A stretch of 32,830 nt of DNA from an uncultured Pseudomonadota bacterium (GTDB taxonomy: Bacteria; Myxococcota_A; UBA796; SXON01). Below, in pieces: positions 15,152 through 22,689 of the stretch. Numbering within the stretch: the stretch's first letter is position 1; each line of letters starts with the position of its first letter. The position numbers and the translations under genes are program-made. Below the pieces are notes generated by a model. It did no database searches. It saw only the letters and a program-made list of their open reading frames with translations, and was not told where the DNA came from. The DNA lies in the NCBI GenBank assembly GCA_903891165.1, contig CAITDR010000640.1, forward strand, positions 1 to 32,830, written 5' to 3'.

Positions 15152-16031
15152 CGTAGAGTCCCACTTTTTGGATGGTGGACGCCTCCAGGCTGTCGGGGCC
15201 GCAGCCCAGGTCCACCCCCAGATCCCAGCAGAGGTGGTCGAGTTGTCTACCGTATTTTTCGAGGATCTCCGCCTGCTCTGGCCACAATTTTAGCAGCGGT
15301 CCCACCAGCGATGCCGTCGGTACACGACTGTAGTAGAGGGCATCGGTGGCGACCTTCATCGCAAAGCAGATGCAGTGGCAGTCCATCAGCTCTGCCTGGA
15401 TCCAGTTTTTTCTCTGGGTACTTCCTCCAAGACGCCATGCGCTGCGGATACGCTGGAGCAGCAGCTCTCTCTGGGCGGGCTGTGGGTAGAACCAGTAGCT
15501 ATTTTCGTAGCTCATTCGCCCGGAATCCAGGCGCATGGCGATGCCGTCGTAGCCCTCGGTGGCACGCTGCCCGGCGAGGTAGAGGCGAAAGGGGGGCGCT
15601 TGCCGGGTGGCCAGCACCTCGGCATCCACCTCCAGGCTGCACATGAGGTAAGGCAGGCGCTCGTCCAGCTCGACCGGAATCTTCATAAATGGAGCAAACA
15701 GCTCCGCAATTTGATGGACGGACTTCGGGTTTCCTGTCGTATTGCGGTTGTGATTGTACCAATAGAATTCTACGCTGGGTGGACCAAGAAGGCGCTTTTT
15801 GATGCCCCAAACGGTCTCTTCCTGCCCCAACTTTGTCCGAATCCGCTCCACCATCGGCCAGATCTCTTCCAGCCAATTCTGTTGACGCAAAAAATGCTTT
15901 AAGAGAGATGCAGCGTGGAGGCGACCTTCCAGCGGCGCCCGGGGCGCGTAGTCCTCCAGCACATAGTCCCGGAGCCGGGCCGGCGTGGGCTGGGGGAGCA
16001 GGTCGTCGGCGTGCATTTCTCCGCCTATCAC
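15141..16031 (-). CDS. Five-beta-hairpin protein, possible ABBA-fold prenyltransferase (second)
   Basis: I chose the GTG at 16031 because it overlaps the upstream TGA (GTGA) and has GGAG 5 bases upstream. An ATG at 16016 is possible. Upstream residues in the same frame are out-of-frame Rieske sequence. The 296-residue protein has a helical N-terminus and five hairpin modules: about 71-93 (VWGIKKRLLGPPSVEFYWYN), 128-153 (YLMCSLEVD...FRLYLAG), 161-182 (YDGIAMRLDSGRMSYENSYW), 217-236 (CHCICFAMKVATDALYYS) and 267-295 (WDLGVDLGCG...IQKVGLYG). The layout resembles the protein at 8656-9465 and ABBA prenyltransferases such as the cyanobactin F family. Homology is suspected, not shown. There are no membrane segments. 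Confidence 0.42.
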   Translation of the reverse strand: MIGGEMHADDLLPQPTPARLRDYVLEDYAPRAPLEGRLHAASLLKHFLRQQNWLEEIWPMVERIRTKLGQEETVWGIKKRLLGPPSVEFYWYNHNRNTTGNPKSVHQIAELFAPFMKIPVELDERLPYLMCSLEVDAEVLATRQAPPFRLYLAGQRATEGYDGIAMRLDSGRMSYENSYWFYPQPAQRELLLQRIRSAWRLGGSTQRKNWIQAELMDCHCICFAMKVATDALYYSRVPTASLVGPLLKLWPEQAEILEKYGRQLDHLCWDLGVDLGCGPDSLEASTIQKVGLYGVV

Positions 16032-17002
16032 CCCGTCTCCGGAAAGGCGCCCCGCCATCGGGCGTGCAGGGCAGCGAGGCCAGGTTCTTCCTCGCTGGGC
16101 CATAGCGTTGCGGGGCCGCCGCACAGGGCCACATAGTCTTCCACTTCGGTCAGGTGTTCGGTCTTCAGCTCCTCCCACTGCAGTCGGCCTTCCAGCAGGG
16201 CCTCTCCCAGCTCGGCGATCTGGCTGGGGGCAAAGGGGCGGGCCAGGGGAGCTGCGGGCGCCTCTGCGGCAGGCAGCGAGGCCACGGTGAAGCTGACGCA
16301 GTGCACGGCATCCTGCGGTACCCGCCACACGATGTGCTTCCGCCAGCCCAGCTCGGGAGAGACCGGCGTAAAAAATTCCAGTCGGTTGGGCATGACAAAC
16401 CGGATTTTTGGCAGCTCTTTGCCTCCGGCACTCAGATGCAGAACAAAACCTGAATCCTCCTCCTCGACCTTGGACTCCCATCCCTCTGAAAGCAGGGTGG
16501 CGAGGCCGGAGCGTCGGTGGGCGTGGGCGACATGGCGGATGTCCAGGCTGTTTTGGATGCGGCTATAGAAAGAGCAGGGCCAGCTTTCTGGGGCAAGCAC
16601 CCGCACAGGGCCTTGCAGCTCGGGGATCGGCGGGAGCGCTGCGGCCTCCTCCTCCCCCAGCCAAGCAAAGATCAGGCCCCCCTGCTCTTGAAGGGGGGGA
16701 GATCGCATCGAAAAAGTCTCGTTAGACCATCCAAATGTATCGAAACAGATGCCGTGGTGGTGGCACTCCAGCCGCTCACCCTTCACCCGCCCCAGCGACA
16801 ACCTTGTACCCCGATGGGGGCAAAAGGCTTCGGCAAGGACCGGAATCCCGGCTTCGCTGCGCCACAGGGTCCAGTCCTGGCTCAACATCCGCAGGGCCAG
16901 AATGCCGGCCTTCGGCAGGTCGATGCTGCGTGCCACGGGCTGCCAGGCGGCGCGTAGCAGGCGACCGGCCGGGCTTTTTGCGTGGACCTCCAGCGGGGAC
17001 AT
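16028..17002 (-). CDS. Rieske-type non-heme iron oxygenase
   Basis: This 324-residue oxygenase subunit has the Rieske [2Fe-2S] ligands C61-x-H63 (FCPHRGTRL) and C80-x2-H83 (ECHHHGICF). The mononuclear iron site follows as N151-x2-D154-x2-H157-x4-H162 (QNSLDIRHVAHAH). It is shorter than ring-hydroxylating dioxygenase alpha subunits and closer to monooxygenases of the pheophorbide-oxygenase/demethylase kind. No reductase or ferredoxin is encoded nearby. The frame continues upstream to 17176, but ATG 17002 begins with the normal N-terminus (LLRAAWQPVARSID). It is the first gene of the seven-gene minus-strand operon and is divergent from the SGNH gene, with 45 bp between. Confidence 0.85.
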   Translation of the reverse strand: MSPLEVHAKSPAGRLLRAAWQPVARSIDLPKAGILALRMLSQDWTLWRSEAGIPVLAEAFCPHRGTRLSLGRVKGERLECHHHGICFDTFGWSNETFSMRSPPLQEQGGLIFAWLGEEEAAALPPIPELQGPVRVLAPESWPCSFYSRIQNSLDIRHVAHAHRRSGLATLLSEGWESKVEEEDSGFVLHLSAGGKELPKIRFVMPNRLEFFTPVSPELGWRKHIVWRVPQDAVHCVSFTVASLPAAEAPAAPLARPFAPSQIAELGEALLEGRLQWEELKTEHLTEVEDYVALCGGPATLWPSEEEPGLAALHARWRGAFPETG

Positions 17003-17047
17003 GGGGAAGCATAACCGCTGCGGGGAGCCTCGGGGTAGACTCTCCGG

Positions 17048-17986
17048 ATGCGACGTCTTCGAGCATTGGGTATGGGAACAGCAGTTGCGCTGTCTTTTCT
17101 GGCCTTGGCGGAGCTTTTTTTGGGTGGGGTGGTGGGGCGTCCTTCCCTGGACCGCTACACCCTCTCCCGTCTTCACGGTGCCGATGGCTACACGATGATC
17201 GCCTCGATGCGGGATCCGGTTCTTTTATTGGAAGAAGCTTCTTCTTTGTTGATGCCCGATACCTCCCTTCTCTGGCGTCTGCGTCCGAACCTGGACATGC
17301 AGGCCGATGTGCTCTCCCTGGGTACACCTCGCGCATGGCGTGTTCGCACGGATGCAGCAGCTTTTCGCCTCCCTTCGGCCCCGGATGCGGCGATTTTTGC
17401 GCTGGGCGATTCCTGTACTTTTGGGTGGGGGGTGGAAGATGAGGAAGCATGGCCTGCACGTCTGGCCGCAATTCTGGGGCGGCCGGTCCAGAATCTTGGT
17501 ATTCCAGGATACAGTATTTTGCAGGGGGAGCGGCTGTGGGCGGGACGTCCAGGGACGCTGCTTCTGGCTTTTGGGGCCAACGACGGGCACAAGGTGCCCC
17601 GCTCGGATGTGGCCTGGCTGAGCGAGGGTGCGTCGGGATTTTTCCGCCGCCGTATAGCAGAGCTGCACCTGGTGCAGTGGGGGCAGCACTTTCTCTATCC
17701 ACTCTATGCCCGGGTTACGGCCATGGCAGCAGCCTCGCTGCAAGACCGGGTGGCGCCGCTGGACTATGGGAAGGCAGTGGAGCGCTTTTTGGCGGGGGGA
17801 CAGCGGGTGCTCCTGATCTCAGTCTGCAGCCGCGATGCCTATCGGCAGCAGCTGGAGCAGCTTGCCGCCACCCACTCGCTGCCCCTGGTCCACTATGAGG
17901 CGTTGGGGGCGGCGACCTTGGATGGCTGTCACCCGACCCCGGCAGGGCATCAACGTCTGGCAGAGGTGTTGGCAGAGCGGTGGTAG
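17048..17986 (+). CDS. SGNH/GDSL hydrolase with N-terminal signal or anchor
   Basis: The 312-residue protein begins with a basic, hydrophobic N-terminus (residues 1-30, MRRLRALGMGTAVALSFLAL onward) that should act as a signal peptide or membrane anchor. It has the SGNH blocks: IFALGDSCTFGWG (S122), QNLGIPGYSILQ, LLLAFGANDGHK and DGCHPTPAGH. It therefore probably hydrolyses or transfers an ester outside the cytoplasm. It lies divergent from the biosynthetic operon and ends 3 bases before a palindromic repeat that separates it from flhB. A link to the cluster's product (deacylation, or protection) is inferred only from position. Confidence 0.8.
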   Translation: MRRLRALGMGTAVALSFLALAELFLGGVVGRPSLDRYTLSRLHGADGYTMIASMRDPVLLLEEASSLLMPDTSLLWRLRPNLDMQADVLSLGTPRAWRVRTDAAAFRLPSAPDAAIFALGDSCTFGWGVEDEEAWPARLAAILGRPVQNLGIPGYSILQGERLWAGRPGTLLLAFGANDGHKVPRSDVAWLSEGASGFFRRRIAELHLVQWGQHFLYPLYARVTAMAAASLQDRVAPLDYGKAVERFLAGGQRVLLISVCSRDAYRQQLEQLAATHSLPLVHYEALGAATLDGCHPTPAGHQRLAEVLAERW

Positions 17987-17989
17987 CCC

Positions 17990-18013
17990 CTGAGTGAACC
18001 CGGGTTCACTCAG
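17990..18013. repeat. Palindromic repeat, copy 3 (24 bp)
   Basis: This is a perfect 12+12 bp palindrome with core TGAACCCGGGTTCA and CTGAG/CTCAG arms, nearly identical to copy 2. It sits exactly between the stops of the SGNH gene (17986) and the convergent flhB (18010-18012) and includes the flhB stop codon. The position suits a bidirectional terminator or a junction of the inserted cluster. No T-run follows. Confidence 0.92.
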
Positions 18014-19074
18014 CTCGCCCGGCGTCTCCGTTTTTTATAGACCACTGCCAAGACTTCGGCGACCGGGGCGTAGAATTCGGCGGGAATCGCGGCGTCTACC
18101 TTGGCGTGGGCATAGAGTGCGCGGGCCAGGGGGCGGTTTTCGACGATCATGATGTCGTGGCGAGATGCTTCCTGGCGGATCTGGAGGGCGAGGTGGTCCA
18201 GGCCGCGGGCGACCACCACCGGGGCCGCGTTTTCGTTGCGACGATAGCGCAGTGCCACCGCATAGTGGGTGGGGTTGGTAACGATGACGTCGGCGGTGGC
18301 GACTTTGGCCAGGGACTGGCGGACGGAGAGCTGGCGCTGGCGCTGTTTACGTTTGGCGCGGAGTTGCGGATCTCCTTCGGCCTCCTTGTACTCCTCCTTC
18401 ATCTCCTGTGTGCTCATCATGAGATCCTGGTCCAGCTTCCAGGTCTGGTACACAAAATCAAGGATGCCGATGGCGATGGCCACCGGGATGGTCCGCTGCA
18501 GCACCGCCGCTGTGATGTCCTTGATGAAGGCCAGCTGGCCACTCATCGGACGGCTGGAGAGCACCATGATCATGCTCATCTGGTCTTCGACGGTGGTCCA
18601 AATGGCCCACAAGAGCAACAGCGAGATCAGTGAGCCTTTTAAGAGCTGGACCCAGGGCGTAGCCGAAAAAAAGGTCTGCTTGGCATTACTAAAAATGTCC
18701 AGTTTGTCCAGCTTGGGGGTCAGGACTTCGGGAGAAAAGTTGAACTGGGTGCTGACCAGGCCTACGGCGATGGCCACCGCATCGGCCGAAGCGAGGATGG
18801 CCACCAGCGGCAGCCCCACAGAGCTGACCCCAAACGCCGCCATCCAGAGCAGGTCGCTGGCCACCAGCTCGTTGCTGAGCATCCGGGCACGGGTGTAGGT
18901 AAAAAGCTCCCAGATCCCTGCACTCAGCGCGGGGAGGAGGTAGAACAGAGCCAGCATCCCAGCGCCCAGCGCCAAGGCCGCGCTCAGCTCACGGGAAGTA
19001 GCAACGCGGCCTTCTTCGCGTGCTTTGCTGATACGCCTCTCTGAGGCCGGTAGATTTTTCTCTTCGTCTGCCAC
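18010..19074 (-). CDS. flhB: Flagellar export switch protein FlhB
   Basis: FlhB sits in the export gate and switches specificity from rod/hook to filament substrates after autocleavage. The 354-residue product has four hydrophobic segments in the first 215 residues and the cleavage motif NPTH (in VTNPTHYAVAL, about residue 266, DNA near 18270), which cuts between Asn and Pro. Downstream of it comes ARGLDHLALQIRQEA. It starts with GTG immediately after the fliR stop. It is last in the long minus-strand operon, and its stop codon lies inside palindromic repeat copy 3. Confidence 0.96.
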   Translation of the reverse strand: MADEEKNLPASERRISKAREEGRVATSRELSAALALGAGMLALFYLLPALSAGIWELFTYTRARMLSNELVASDLLWMAAFGVSSVGLPLVAILASADAVAIAVGLVSTQFNFSPEVLTPKLDKLDIFSNAKQTFFSATPWVQLLKGSLISLLLLWAIWTTVEDQMSMIMVLSSRPMSGQLAFIKDITAAVLQRTIPVAIAIGILDFVYQTWKLDQDLMMSTQEMKEEYKEAEGDPQLRAKRKQRQRQLSVRQSLAKVATADVIVTNPTHYAVALRYRRNENAAPVVVARGLDHLALQIRQEASRHDIMIVENRPLARALYAHAKVDAAIPAEFYAPVAEVLAVVYKKRRRRAS

Positions 19075-19842
19075 CTATCCCCCCATTCCGACCAGCTGGG
19101 CCAGCCGCAACACCAGGGTGTCGAGCTGGGGGAGGAAGGCCAGCAACATGGTGGGAAAAGCCAGCATCAACACGGTCAGTCCACCGGTCATGTTGGCGGA
19201 GATCCCCACGGAAAAGAAGAGGTTGAGGTTGGGCGCCATCCGCCCGAGCACGGAGATCGCGAGGTGGATCAGAAAGGAGAAGAGCACGACTGGGCCGGCC
19301 AATTCCGCACCGGTGCGCAGCGCAGTTCCTGCGGCGTCTGCCAGCACCGGCGCGGCCACTGAGGGCGCCAGAAAGGTGCCTGGGGGCAGGGATTTAAAGG
19401 AGGCGCCCAGTACTTCGATACAGCGCAGGTGGGTGTCGGTTACAATAAACATACCCACGCCAAAAAAGTTGGCCAACGTGCCGATGGTGTTGCCGCTGGA
19501 GCGGGTGAGCGGGTCCAATTGCTGGGCCAGGTTCAAGCCGATGTTGGCGGAGATGGCATCACCGGCCACGCTCATGGTGGCCAGGAAGAAGGCAACCAAG
19601 GCGCCCATGGCCAGCCCCAGCGCCGTCTCCACCATCATGCCCCAGATCAAGAGCGGCAGATCGGTGGGCAGCGCCAGGCCGGCCACAGACGGGTACATCA
19701 CCAGCGTCAGCGGCACCGCTGCCATCATCCGCGCAATACGCGGCAGGCCCGCAAAACCGGGCATCACCATCAGCATTCCCGTTAAACGTGCAAAAACCAT
19801 CGCACCCGCAACCAGGGCTTCGATGGGCAGCGTTGGGAGCAC
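19075..19842 (-). CDS. fliR: Flagellar export gate protein FliR
   Basis: FliR forms the export gate core with FliP and FliQ. The 255-residue, highly hydrophobic protein has the family's opening (AGAMVFARLTGMLMVMPGF) and helical pattern, with GDAISANIGLNLAQQLDPLTRSSG in the middle. It starts with GTG 3 bases after the fliQ stop and abuts flhB. Gene order fliO-fliP-fliQ-fliR-flhB is the standard one. Confidence 0.94.
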   Translation of the reverse strand: MLPTLPIEALVAGAMVFARLTGMLMVMPGFAGLPRIARMMAAVPLTLVMYPSVAGLALPTDLPLLIWGMMVETALGLAMGALVAFFLATMSVAGDAISANIGLNLAQQLDPLTRSSGNTIGTLANFFGVGMFIVTDTHLRCIEVLGASFKSLPPGTFLAPSVAAPVLADAAGTALRTGAELAGPVVLFSFLIHLAISVLGRMAPNLNLFFSVGISANMTGGLTVLMLAFPTMLLAFLPQLDTLVLRLAQLVGMGG

Positions 19843-19845
19843 CGA

Positions 19846-20115
19846 CTACTCGGAAATGCTGGGAATGTAGTTGAAGGTGCGGGTGGTGTAGGCCACGGTC
19901 AGCTCCAGCATCCACCCTGCAGAGGCGGCCATCACGATGCCAACCAGGATCAGCTTGGGCAGAAAGGTGATGGTCTGCTCATGGACCTGGGTCACCGCCT
20001 GGAGCAGCGCCACGATGGTGCCGACCACCAGCGAGGTGACCAGCACCGGTCCCCCCAGCAAAAGCACCATCACCAGGGCTTCCCGACCCAATTTGACCAG
20101 TTCAGCGGGATTCAT
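19846..20115 (-). CDS. fliQ: Flagellar export gate protein FliQ
   Basis: FliQ is a small two-helix membrane protein of the export gate. The 89-residue product shows both hydrophobic helices (ALVMVLLLGGPVLVTSLVVGTIVALLQAVTQV and KLILVGIVMAASAGWML) around the conserved HEQTITFLPK turn. Its ATG overlaps the fliP stop (ATGA), so it is translationally coupled. Confidence 0.95.
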   Translation of the reverse strand: MNPAELVKLGREALVMVLLLGGPVLVTSLVVGTIVALLQAVTQVHEQTITFLPKLILVGIVMAASAGWMLELTVAYTTRTFNYIPSISE

Positions 20116-20840
20116 CGCGCGATCCCCTGGACCATGTCACGCACCAGCAGGCCCCATCCGTCGGTCAGCACAAAGATCATCAGCTTGAAGGGCAGGGAGA
20201 TGGTGGTGGGGGGCAACATCATCATGCCCATGCCCAACAGCACGCTACTGGTGACCAGGTCGATGACCAGGAAGGGGATGAAGATGTAGATGGTGATCAC
20301 CATCGCCGTCTTCAATTCCGACAGGACAAAGGCGGAGGTTACCACCGCAGTGGACAGCTCAGCGAGGCTATCGGGCCGGTCCTGGTTGGCCACCTGCAGG
20401 ATGGTGAGCATGTCGGTCTTCCGGGTATTGGCCAACATAAAACCGCGCAGCGGCTCCAGGGTGGCATCCCAGGCGTCGCCCACCTGCATCTGCCCAGCCA
20501 GAAAGGGTTCTAAACCCTGGTGATAGGCCACGGTGAGTGTGGGCTCCATCACCATCAGAGACAGAAACAGCGACAGGCCGATCAGCACCTGGTTAGGCGG
20601 GGACTGCGCCATGCCCAGCGCTTGCCGCAACATCGAAAAGACGATGATAAAGCGCACAAATGGCGTCATTACCACCAGCATGGCGGGCAGGAAGGACAGC
20701 GCGGAGAGCGTGAGCAACAGCCGCACCGCCGTACTCACCGGCGTTTCATTGACCCCGTTGGCCACTGCACCAACCAGCGCGGCGCCGGTCTCCAGCTCCT
20801 GCGCAAAGGCGCTGTTGAGCCACAGAAAGGCCAACATCAC
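20112..20840 (-). CDS. fliP: Flagellar export gate protein FliP
   Basis: FliP builds the export pore with FliQ and FliR. The 242-residue protein begins with a cleavable-looking signal (MMLAFLWLNSAFAQ). It carries the family signatures PFVRFIIVFSMLRQALGMAQSPPNQVLIGLSLFL and, near the end, FIPFLVIDLVTSSVLLGMGMMMLPPTTISLPFKLMIFVL. Its start overlaps the end of fliO. Confidence 0.96.
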   Translation of the reverse strand: MMLAFLWLNSAFAQELETGAALVGAVANGVNETPVSTAVRLLLTLSALSFLPAMLVVMTPFVRFIIVFSMLRQALGMAQSPPNQVLIGLSLFLSLMVMEPTLTVAYHQGLEPFLAGQMQVGDAWDATLEPLRGFMLANTRKTDMLTILQVANQDRPDSLAELSTAVVTSAFVLSELKTAMVITIYIFIPFLVIDLVTSSVLLGMGMMMLPPTTISLPFKLMIFVLTDGWGLLVRDMVQGIAR

Positions 20841-21508
20841 TCATCTCCGATGCGGGCGAGCACCCGCGAAAAATCGCGGTTCGGGGTGCTGCGCTCGGCG
20901 AGGATCTCGTCCGCAATATTTTTGTTGCGACGAGGAGGCAGGATCTCCTCTTCCTCCTCTTCCTCTTCAAAGGTCCGCCGAGTCCGTGGGACTTCCGGGG
21001 TCGCTTTGGGGAGGGACGGGAGAGGAGAACGGAGGCTGCTTTCCGCCTTGAGCTCCGGCTTGACCGGGGCACGTTCTTCCACAAAATGGGGAACGTTCGC
21101 CGGGATCTCGGCGGCGGGCTCCATCATCCCGGCCAAGCCCAGATCGGCCAGAAGTACGGGTGCGGCACTTCCGGAACCGACCAGCAAACGCCGTGTCTCT
21201 CCAGAAGGCTCGATCACCTCAACCAATACGATGGAATTGCGGTCCCCCAGCGACTGCCGCTGGACGATTCGCAGCGCGGGACTGGCCACGGCAGGCTTTC
21301 CTAACTTCCGACGCTGCCACAAGAGCCAGCCCAGGCAGCCGCTCATCAGCAGCACCGGGACCACCCAGCCAGGCACCGTAGGGCCGGGCTCGTCGGCAGG
21401 CACCGGTGCGGCCGCAACGGCTTCGGTCTCGGCAAAAAGCCGGTCGTAGGTGCCTGCCTCCGTCACCGGAGGGGCGGCCAGTGCCACACTGAGGAGCAGC
21501 GCGAGCAT
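20837..21508 (-). CDS. fliO: Flagellar biosynthesis protein FliO
   Basis: FliO helps assemble the FliP ring. The 223-residue protein has an N-terminal signal-like segment (MLALLLSVALAA) and a membrane helix (GWVVPVLLMSGCLGWLLWQ, about residues 47-65). The short cytoplasmic domain follows (LRIVQRQSLGDRNSIVLVEV, RRLLVGSGS). The C-terminal half is a long charged, low-complexity tail with a run of eight glutamates, longer than in enteric FliO. Position between fliN and fliP supports the call. Confidence 0.88.
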   Translation of the reverse strand: MLALLLSVALAAPPVTEAGTYDRLFAETEAVAAAPVPADEPGPTVPGWVVPVLLMSGCLGWLLWQRRKLGKPAVASPALRIVQRQSLGDRNSIVLVEVIEPSGETRRLLVGSGSAAPVLLADLGLAGMMEPAAEIPANVPHFVEERAPVKPELKAESSLRSPLPSLPKATPEVPRTRRTFEEEEEEEEILPPRRNKNIADEILAERSTPNRDFSRVLARIGDE

Positions 21509-21510
21509 GG

Positions 21511-21759
21511 TCAGGAACCCCGCTCGTTGTCTTCCATCATCTCAATGATGCGCAGGGCGAGTCGGTCGCCTTGCATCACCACCTCGCCGCGCGCAAAAAG
21601 CTTGCCGCCAACGACGATATCCAGTGGTTCGTCGTTGGTACGGTCCAGATCGACAACGTCGTCGCGATCCAGCGCAGCGAGTTGCCGGATCGTCATCCGT
21701 GTACGACCCAGCTCGACGATTACTTCAACGGGCAGATCCTGCAGGAAGCGTGCACCCAT
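21511..21759 (-). CDS. fliN: Flagellar motor switch protein FliN
   Basis: FliN forms the base of the C-ring and helps recruit export complexes. At 82 residues this is a minimal version consisting of essentially just the SpoA domain (LPVEVIVELGRTRMTIRQLAAL, DEPLDIVVGGKLFARGEVVMQGDRLALRI). It lacks the long N-terminal extension seen in enteric FliN. GAGGG precedes the ATG by 6 bases. Confidence 0.93.
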   Translation of the reverse strand: MGARFLQDLPVEVIVELGRTRMTIRQLAALDRDDVVDLDRTNDEPLDIVVGGKLFARGEVVMQGDRLALRIIEMMEDNERGS

Positions 21760-21777
21760 GGGGGACCCTCAGCTTTC

Positions 21778-22680
21778 CTATCGGCCTGCTCCTTCGGAAC
21801 TTGAATTGGGGGCACCGCCCAATCTGCGCACGATTCTGAAAGAGCGCATACTTCCTTTGGTTCCCGGCTCTCCTGCAAATGCAGGGCGCCCGTTGATCAA
21901 CGCCCGGGCCTCGTTCATGCTGCCCAGCGGGATCTCGTCGCCTACCTGCAGGTTTTCCAGGGTGGAGAGCTGCAGCTCGATACGCGCCACCTCGACCACC
22001 ACATCCACTTCTACCGGCATCAACCGGTCAAATTTGAGGGTCCGAGGCGGAGGTGCTTTGCCCGCTGGTGGAGCCCGTCGGGCCACCAGATCCCTCAAAA
22101 TTCCCATCGGAAGGGCGACAATCAGTCGTCCCAGCGAGGCATCTGGCCGCCCGAAGTGCAGCTCACACACGATCATCGACGCCCCGGCCGGGAAGTCGCC
22201 TAAGACATGATGAGAGGCACCCGCAGGCTCGGAGACGACGCGGGGCATCGTCCGTACCGGCCAGTATTCTTCGATGGCAGTGTACACGTCCGTACACAGC
22301 CGCGTTCCGATGGTGATCTCCACCTCGGTGACCGGCCGGAGCTGGTAGGGCGCCACTTCGTTGCCCCCCTCTCCAAACAACCGCCCGATCAGCCGGGCCA
22401 GTAGCTGCCCCTGCACCACCGAAAATCCGCGCAGCTCGCCCCGATCCAGTCGGAAGGGGCACCACATGGCATCGGCCAGCTCGGGGCTGTCGATCAGCGT
22501 TCCGGCAGGCTGCGCGTAGATGGCCTGGGCGGTCACCGGCGTGTCGATGCCGGTGCGATTGACCAGCCGACCCCGGATGCGCCGTGCCACCCCCCGAAAA
22601 CAGGTCTCTACAAAAGGCAGGGCTGCCTGTAGATCCCGATCGGGAGGTACCACCGCTGCACGGCCGGACTCACTGGGCAT
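21778..22680 (-). CDS. fliM: Flagellar motor switch protein FliM
   Basis: FliM links FliG to FliN in the C-ring and normally binds phosphorylated CheY through a short N-terminal EIDALL-like motif. The 300-residue product has the middle domain and the C-terminal SpoA domain (LMPVEVDVVVEVARIELQLSTLENLQVGDEI, near residues 225-255). It begins MPSESGRAAVVPPDRDLQAALPF with no EIDALL-like sequence. No other start gives one, because the fliL stop is only 9 bases upstream. Position before fliN confirms identity despite modest conservation. Confidence 0.88.
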   Translation of the reverse strand: MPSESGRAAVVPPDRDLQAALPFVETCFRGVARRIRGRLVNRTGIDTPVTAQAIYAQPAGTLIDSPELADAMWCPFRLDRGELRGFSVVQGQLLARLIGRLFGEGGNEVAPYQLRPVTEVEITIGTRLCTDVYTAIEEYWPVRTMPRVVSEPAGASHHVLGDFPAGASMIVCELHFGRPDASLGRLIVALPMGILRDLVARRAPPAGKAPPPRTLKFDRLMPVEVDVVVEVARIELQLSTLENLQVGDEIPLGSMNEARALINGRPAFAGEPGTKGSMRSFRIVRRLGGAPNSSSEGAGR

Positions 22681-22689
22681 TGCCAGGCC

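Noticed and set aside
8584-17047. RiPP precursor peptide hidden in the gaps of the cluster
   Set aside because: The gaps at 8585-8655, 12364-12405 and 17003-17047 hold no start codon with ribosome site and a leader-core pattern.
17708-17722. CCCGGGTTACGG as a half site of the palindrome
   Set aside because: There is no symmetric partner, and it lies within conserved SGNH coding sequence.
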